Position numbers and translations under genes: made by a program
In this document: piece by piece, positions 6,683-9,154 of the stretch
Numbering within the stretch: position 1 is the stretch's first letter
How the letters are laid out: each line of letters opens with the position of its first letter
The notes under the pieces: model-generated
Told to the model about the DNA's origin: nothing
The model's input: only the letters and a program-made list of their open reading frames with translations
Databases searched by the model: none
Origin: Brevibacillus sp.
GTDB lineage: Bacteria; Bacillota; Bacilli; Brevibacillales; Brevibacillaceae
NCBI GenBank assembly: GCA_029240815.1
Contig: JARDZO010000229.1
Coordinates: 1-9,154, forward strand
Reading direction: 5' to 3'
DNA length: 9,154 nucleotides

Positions 6683-7951
6683 TCAGACGAGACCCCATGT
6701 CTTGCGCAAGTCCTCAGTAGCTGGCCAAGGCTCTTGTGAAAGCAAGTAAGTAAAATAGCGATCCAAGTGAATGCGAGAGAGCAAATAGCCCGGAAGTTCT
6801 GACAGCTCACTCCAAATTTTCCGTACGTAAGGTATCAGAACGTCTTTTTCTCCCCGGTAGTACGCTTTTATCAAAGGAAGCTGGAGATGGGGAGTCGCAT
6901 GAAGCTGATTCAAAGAGGTGACAACCAATCGTGCAAGGTGCAACAGTCCACGGGTCACATCCGGATGGACCAGCCAGCTTGGTAATGTTCGGTACTCGAA
7001 GCCATATTCTTTTTCTCGGACATCTCCTAAGAAGCCATAGCGATTTCTCCGAAGCCGGCACCCGGCATCTTCAATTAGCACAAGCGGCAAAGCCAAATAA
7101 GCATCCAGTTTACGCCGAAGGGAAAAGGTGGGTGTCATTTCCGCAAAATGAATATGTCCCCCAATCGGATACCCGGTAAAAGGCATTCCCCCAGCTAGCC
7201 ATTCCAGTTCGGGATTATTGATTTTTTTCGCGGCCAGCTTCAGTGCATCAAACACATGGAAAAAGAGATCGTCAGGATCTTCAGATGGGGCTGGTCGAAG
7301 CTCTGCCACTGGATGTTGATGCATGGCGAGTTCTTCTCGATACCTCGTTGTATCACAACCAACTGTTCCATTCACTTTTAAATAATCGGATGCCAGTGCC
7401 ATTCCCCCGTCAGGCTTCCGCAAGGCGAATTCGGGATCAGCTCCCATTCGGGTGAGCTCCTGGGTATGCTTAGCCAGTTTTGCTTCCCACCATTGTCTTG
7501 CCTTCAAGAAATAGTGATCCACCGATTTCATAGGCCAATCTGGATCGACTCGAACAACTTTCGCTCGATGTGAAGATGCAGCCATGATCGTTACTTGACC
7601 CGCATCAATTCCAACTGCATAGAGGCTTCGGGTAGCGAGGTTTTTCACGAGGTTGACCTCAGGATCTGCAGAAGGGAGACTAACCGGATCAAACGCCGGG
7701 TCTTCCATCCGCTGCATCAACCATTGCGGACTTTCTGTACTGCATACCATTTCCAGAACATGCTCCTGATACAGGCTGATCTTGTAGGTGCGCCAGCCTG
7801 GAAGATAGTTTTTCCCCGAGGTGACTGGGATTCCACCGAGACGAAGCAGCCATCGTCCCACTTCCGGACGCTTCAAGTAGTCTACGGCTTCCTTGGCGTT
7901 GGCAGTCATCTGTTGCAGCACTTCCACATCCTGTTGATTGCGTGCTTGCAT
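6683..7951 (-). CDS. Putative GS-fold amidoligase (phage phiEco32-like COOH-NH2 ligase type 2)
   Basis: This 422-residue protein appears to be a predicted ATP-dependent ligase that joins a carboxyl to an amine; no substrate is known to me. The ligase region starts near residue 165. Visible motifs are GADPEFAL (170-177), VGCD (197-200), HPVAELRP (213-220), PIGGHIHFAEM (262-272) and YGFEYRTLPSWL (316-327). Spaced acidic, His and Arg residues like these fit the glutamine-synthetase-like fold of the COOH-NH2 ligases. The first 165 residues match nothing I recognise. There is no signal peptide or membrane segment, so it should be cytoplasmic. The ATG at 7951 has AGGGG 11 bases upstream; a GTG at 7960 (three residues longer) has that site only 2 bases away. 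A sigma-K-like promoter lies upstream and no terminator follows before mutS. An ATP-grasp ligase is less likely because no glycine-rich ATP-grasp loop is visible. Confidence 0.72.
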   Translation of the reverse strand: MQARNQQDVEVLQQMTANAKEAVDYLKRPEVGRWLLRLGGIPVTSGKNYLPGWRTYKISLYQEHVLEMVCSTESPQWLMQRMEDPAFDPVSLPSADPEVNLVKNLATRSLYAVGIDAGQVTIMAASSHRAKVVRVDPDWPMKSVDHYFLKARQWWEAKLAKHTQELTRMGADPEFALRKPDGGMALASDYLKVNGTVGCDTTRYREELAMHQHPVAELRPAPSEDPDDLFFHVFDALKLAAKKINNPELEWLAGGMPFTGYPIGGHIHFAEMTPTFSLRRKLDAYLALPLVLIEDAGCRLRRNRYGFLGDVREKEYGFEYRTLPSWLVHPDVTRGLLHLARLVVTSLNQLHATPHLQLPLIKAYYRGEKDVLIPYVRKIWSELSELPGYLLSRIHLDRYFTYLLSQEPWPATEDLRKTWGLV

Positions 7952-7980
7952 GCCATCCACTTCCCCTCGCTGATCTCCTG

Positions 7981-8008
7981 TATCTTATGTAAGCGCCCAG
8001 AAAAGAGT
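7981..8008 (-). promoter_or_regulatory. Sigma-K-like sporulation promoter of the amidoligase gene
   Basis: On the minus strand AC (8008-8007), a 17-base spacer and CATAAGATA (7989-7981) match the sigma-K consensus AC-N16/17-CATANNNTA at every specified position. Transcription would begin near 7974, with AGGGG then leading to the ATG at 7951. A vegetative promoter is not apparent in this gap. The assignment is by consensus only. Confidence 0.55.
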
Positions 8009-8021
8009 GAGAAAGAGTGAG
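8002..8021 (+). repeat. Perfect tandem 10-base repeat at the -35 region
   Basis: AAAGAGTGAG occurs twice in direct succession (8002-8011 and 8012-8021). The promoter-proximal copy contains the AC of the sigma-K-like -35 element on the minus strand. It could be a regulator site with one helical turn between copies, or chance low-complexity sequence. Confidence 0.6.
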
Positions 8022-8046
8022 CCAGCCTCATGCTTTGTTGCCTTCC

Positions 8047-8085
8047 AAAAAAAGAAAAAAAGAGGAGATGTAACCCTCCTCTTTA
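8047..8085 (-). terminator. Intrinsic terminator after cotE
   Basis: On the minus strand AAAGAGGAG (8084-8076) and CTCCTCTTT (8067-8059) form a perfect 9-base-pair stem with an 8-base loop, followed by a T-rich run broken by one C. The upstream arm begins within the cotE TAA stop codon. It should isolate cotE transcription from the amidoligase gene. Confidence 0.92.
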
Positions 8086-8643
8086 GTCAAGCTCGTCGAG
8101 CAATGTGGCTGAATCAAAGTCATCGAATTCGTCGCTATTGTCTTCATAGTCGCCAAGAACATGGAATTCTTTGTCATCGCAACTATTGCAAACAACAACG
8201 CACACTTTTGTTTCTCCAATGATTTCGACCGCAAACTCGCTTTCAACCTTGACTGTAATTGTGCCTCCACCACTCAACTCGGCTTTTACACACTTCGGCT
8301 GTTCCACGGCTCGAGCAACGATTTCAAGATCGCCTCTGCAGTTTTTATCGAAGAACGTTAGCGGAACGAGTACGGAGAACTTGACAGTTTCCCGCTTGAC
8401 TTCGGTTTGCGTGTTATTTGCAAACGAGAACCACAGGTTGGCGTCATACGTACCAGATACTTCAACCGCGTCTCCGACTTTCTCTGCCTGGAAGTTCGTG
8501 TTTATAATCCAGCATCCGAGGATCGTCGAAGGAGTTTGCGATGGTATGATGGTGTGGGTGGTAGTAGAGAATTTATGGCCTTTACCGCAGACAGCTTTCG
8601 CGATGAGTTCCCGGCACTGTAGATCTTTGTCTGTACCCGACAT
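8083..8643 (-). CDS. cotE: Outer spore coat morphogenetic protein CotE
   Basis: CotE is made in the mother cell, coats the forespore and is required to assemble the outer coat. The 186-residue product lines up with B. subtilis CotE as I recall it through shared segments: REIxxKAVxxKG near 11-22, THTIxP near 29-34, PSxILGxWxIN near 38-48, the AEKVGxxVEVxGxYD stretch near 53-67, NTxTEV near 77-82 and the GETKV segment near 143-147. An acidic tail rich in Asp and Glu (about 165-186) is also typical. Eight cysteines (10, 19, 44, 102, 118, 148, 152, 155) are more than I recall in the B. subtilis protein. The ATG at 8643 is preceded by AGGAGG at 7 bases; a longer GTG-started form is rejected. Its neighbours ricA and mutS match the Bacillus order. 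Confidence 0.95.
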   Translation of the reverse strand: MSGTDKDLQCRELIAKAVCGKGHKFSTTTHTIIPSQTPSTILGCWIINTNFQAEKVGDAVEVSGTYDANLWFSFANNTQTEVKRETVKFSVLVPLTFFDKNCRGDLEIVARAVEQPKCVKAELSGGGTITVKVESEFAVEIIGETKVCVVVCNSCDDKEFHVLGDYEDNSDEFDDFDSATLLDELD

Positions 8644-8676
8644 TTCGTTACCTCCTCCATACAACGTTTCTGTACA

Positions 8677-8703
8677 TTTGTATGCAGGGCATTCGGCTAG
8701 GGT
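8677..8703 (-). promoter_or_regulatory. cotE: Sigma-E/sigma-K-like promoter of cotE
   Basis: The minus strand has CATACAAA (8684-8677), one mismatch from the sigma-E -10 consensus CATACANT, with AC (8703-8702) 17 bases upstream as in sigma-K promoters. The start would fall near 8671, about 28 bases before the ATG. In B. subtilis cotE is transcribed by both sigma-E and sigma-K; the same here is inferred from sequence only. Confidence 0.5.
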
Positions 8704-8713
8704 GCAAACACCC
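8700..8713. repeat. Small inverted repeat upstream of cotE
   Basis: GGGTG and CACCC arms of 5 bases enclose CAAA. On the minus strand no T-run follows, so it is a poor terminator for ricA. It covers the -35 position of the proposed cotE promoter and might be an operator or a weak RNA hairpin. Confidence 0.35.
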
Positions 8714-8758
8714 ACCTTATTTTAGAGAAAGTCGTTGGAAAGCCCATCGCCGCTCGGA

Positions 8759-9154
8759 TTAGGAGCAGCAGCCGCCATCGTGTTTTTTCTCAGGACCTCC
8801 GCCGGTTTCTCCAGTCAGCGGATTGCCGCCGGTATCCAAAATGATTCGCTCGGAGACCGTGTTTGTGATCACGTTCGTTACCATTTGCAGCAAGTCGTTT
8901 ACATCCACTTGCGATTGCTTGAACTCGGTGACGATTGGAATCGAATCGAGCTCATCCTGCATCGCATTGAACTCGTCTTCCACCTTTTTCACCAGCTCAG
9001 GCTTGTTGATGGACTCAAACATTACCATTTGCTTCTGCTTTTGCTTCAAGGAATCGATCAGCTCTTGTACGCGCTCATTGTGCTTGATTTGCAATTCTGC
9101 TCGTTTGAAAAAGTCTACTTCATTTGTACGTGAGATCATCGCTGCCAGTTCACG
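8759..9154 (-). CDS. ricA: RicA (YmcA), subunit of the RicAFT RNase Y accessory complex (5' end outside window)
   Basis: The last 131 codons are present; the reading frame is open to the right edge and begins there with Arg-Glu-Leu-Ala-Ala, so the start lies beyond it. The sequence follows B. subtilis YmcA: MISxTxEVDFFKRAE near the visible start, a charged helical KQKQ region, the IPxxxEFxxSQxxVNDLLQ helix, ITNxVxxxII, and a TGGxxLxGETG stretch before the tail. RicA acts with RicF and RicT, a complex that directs RNase Y mRNA processing and promotes competence, biofilm formation and sporulation. The complex carries iron-sulfur clusters; the tail here ends GGCCS, with two adjacent cysteines where B. 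subtilis, as I recall it, has one. The internal ATG at 9139 is not the start, because conserved residues continue upstream. cotE follows after a 115-base gap. Confidence 0.93.
   Translation of the reverse strand, partial: RELAAMISRTNEVDFFKRAELQIKHNERVQELIDSLKQKQKQMVMFESINKPELVKKVEDEFNAMQDELDSIPIVTEFKQSQVDVNDLLQMVTNVITNTVSERIILDTGGNPLTGETGGGPEKKHDGGCCS

Noticed and set aside
6683..7951. Amidoligase-like gene read as an ATP-grasp (YheC/YheD-type) coat protein
   Set aside because: The GADPEF, GGHIHF and FEYRTLPSWL motifs fit the GS-fold ligases and no ATP-grasp signature is visible, although both types are amide-bond ligases.
8644..8715. N-terminal extension of CotE from a GTG at 8715
   Set aside because: The extra 24 residues precede the conserved CotE start, lack a good ribosome binding site, and contain the proposed promoter -10. 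The ATG at 8643 has AGGAGG at ideal spacing.
8171..8725. Plus-strand frame of 184 codons opposite cotE
   Set aside because: It is antisense to a well-supported gene, with no recognisable product and no upstream signals.

Overview
The window reads as chromosome from a spore-forming member of the Bacillota, most likely Brevibacillus or a close relative in the Paenibacillaceae. This rests on a recognisable spore coat gene (cotE), strong purine-rich ribosome binding sites, and the order ricA-cotE-mutS-mutL-miaA-hfq, which follows the Bacillus plan with two additions. The genus is inferred from gene content and protein resemblance, not from a search. Every supportable gene lies on the minus strand, so the genes are transcribed from high to low coordinates. 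No gap between genes exceeds 300 bases, and I see no RNA gene, mobile element or CRISPR array.

In transcription order: the 3' part of ricA (ymcA) enters from the right edge and ends at 8759. cotE (8083-8643) follows, with a sporulation-type promoter upstream and a strong intrinsic terminator overlapping its stop codon. Next is a gene of about 422 codons (6683-7951) that carries motifs of the glutamine-synthetase-fold COOH-NH2 amidoligases (phage phiEco32-like type 2). Its upstream region contains a close match to a sigma-K promoter. mutS (4024-6603) has its own extended -10 promoter. mutL (1948-3999) follows 24 bases after mutS and ends at a clear terminator at 1898-1924.

A second unit then starts from a sigma-A-type promoter at 1833-1862. 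It contains an RsmJ-like SAM-dependent methyltransferase (996-1781), miaA (40-999, overlapping the previous stop by 4 bases) and the first codons of what is probably hfq (1-10, cut by the window edge).

Functionally there are three themes. RicA acts in RNA processing and sporulation entry, and CotE organises the outer spore coat. MutS and MutL form an endonuclease-type mismatch repair pair (MutL has the DQHA endonuclease motif and a clamp-binding motif). The last unit is RNA-centred: a probable rRNA-type methyltransferase, tRNA isopentenylation, and the RNA chaperone Hfq. The least explained element is the amidoligase-like gene between cotE and mutS. Its promoter and position suggest a late mother-cell role, possibly peptide or protein modification during coat assembly; that is a hypothesis.
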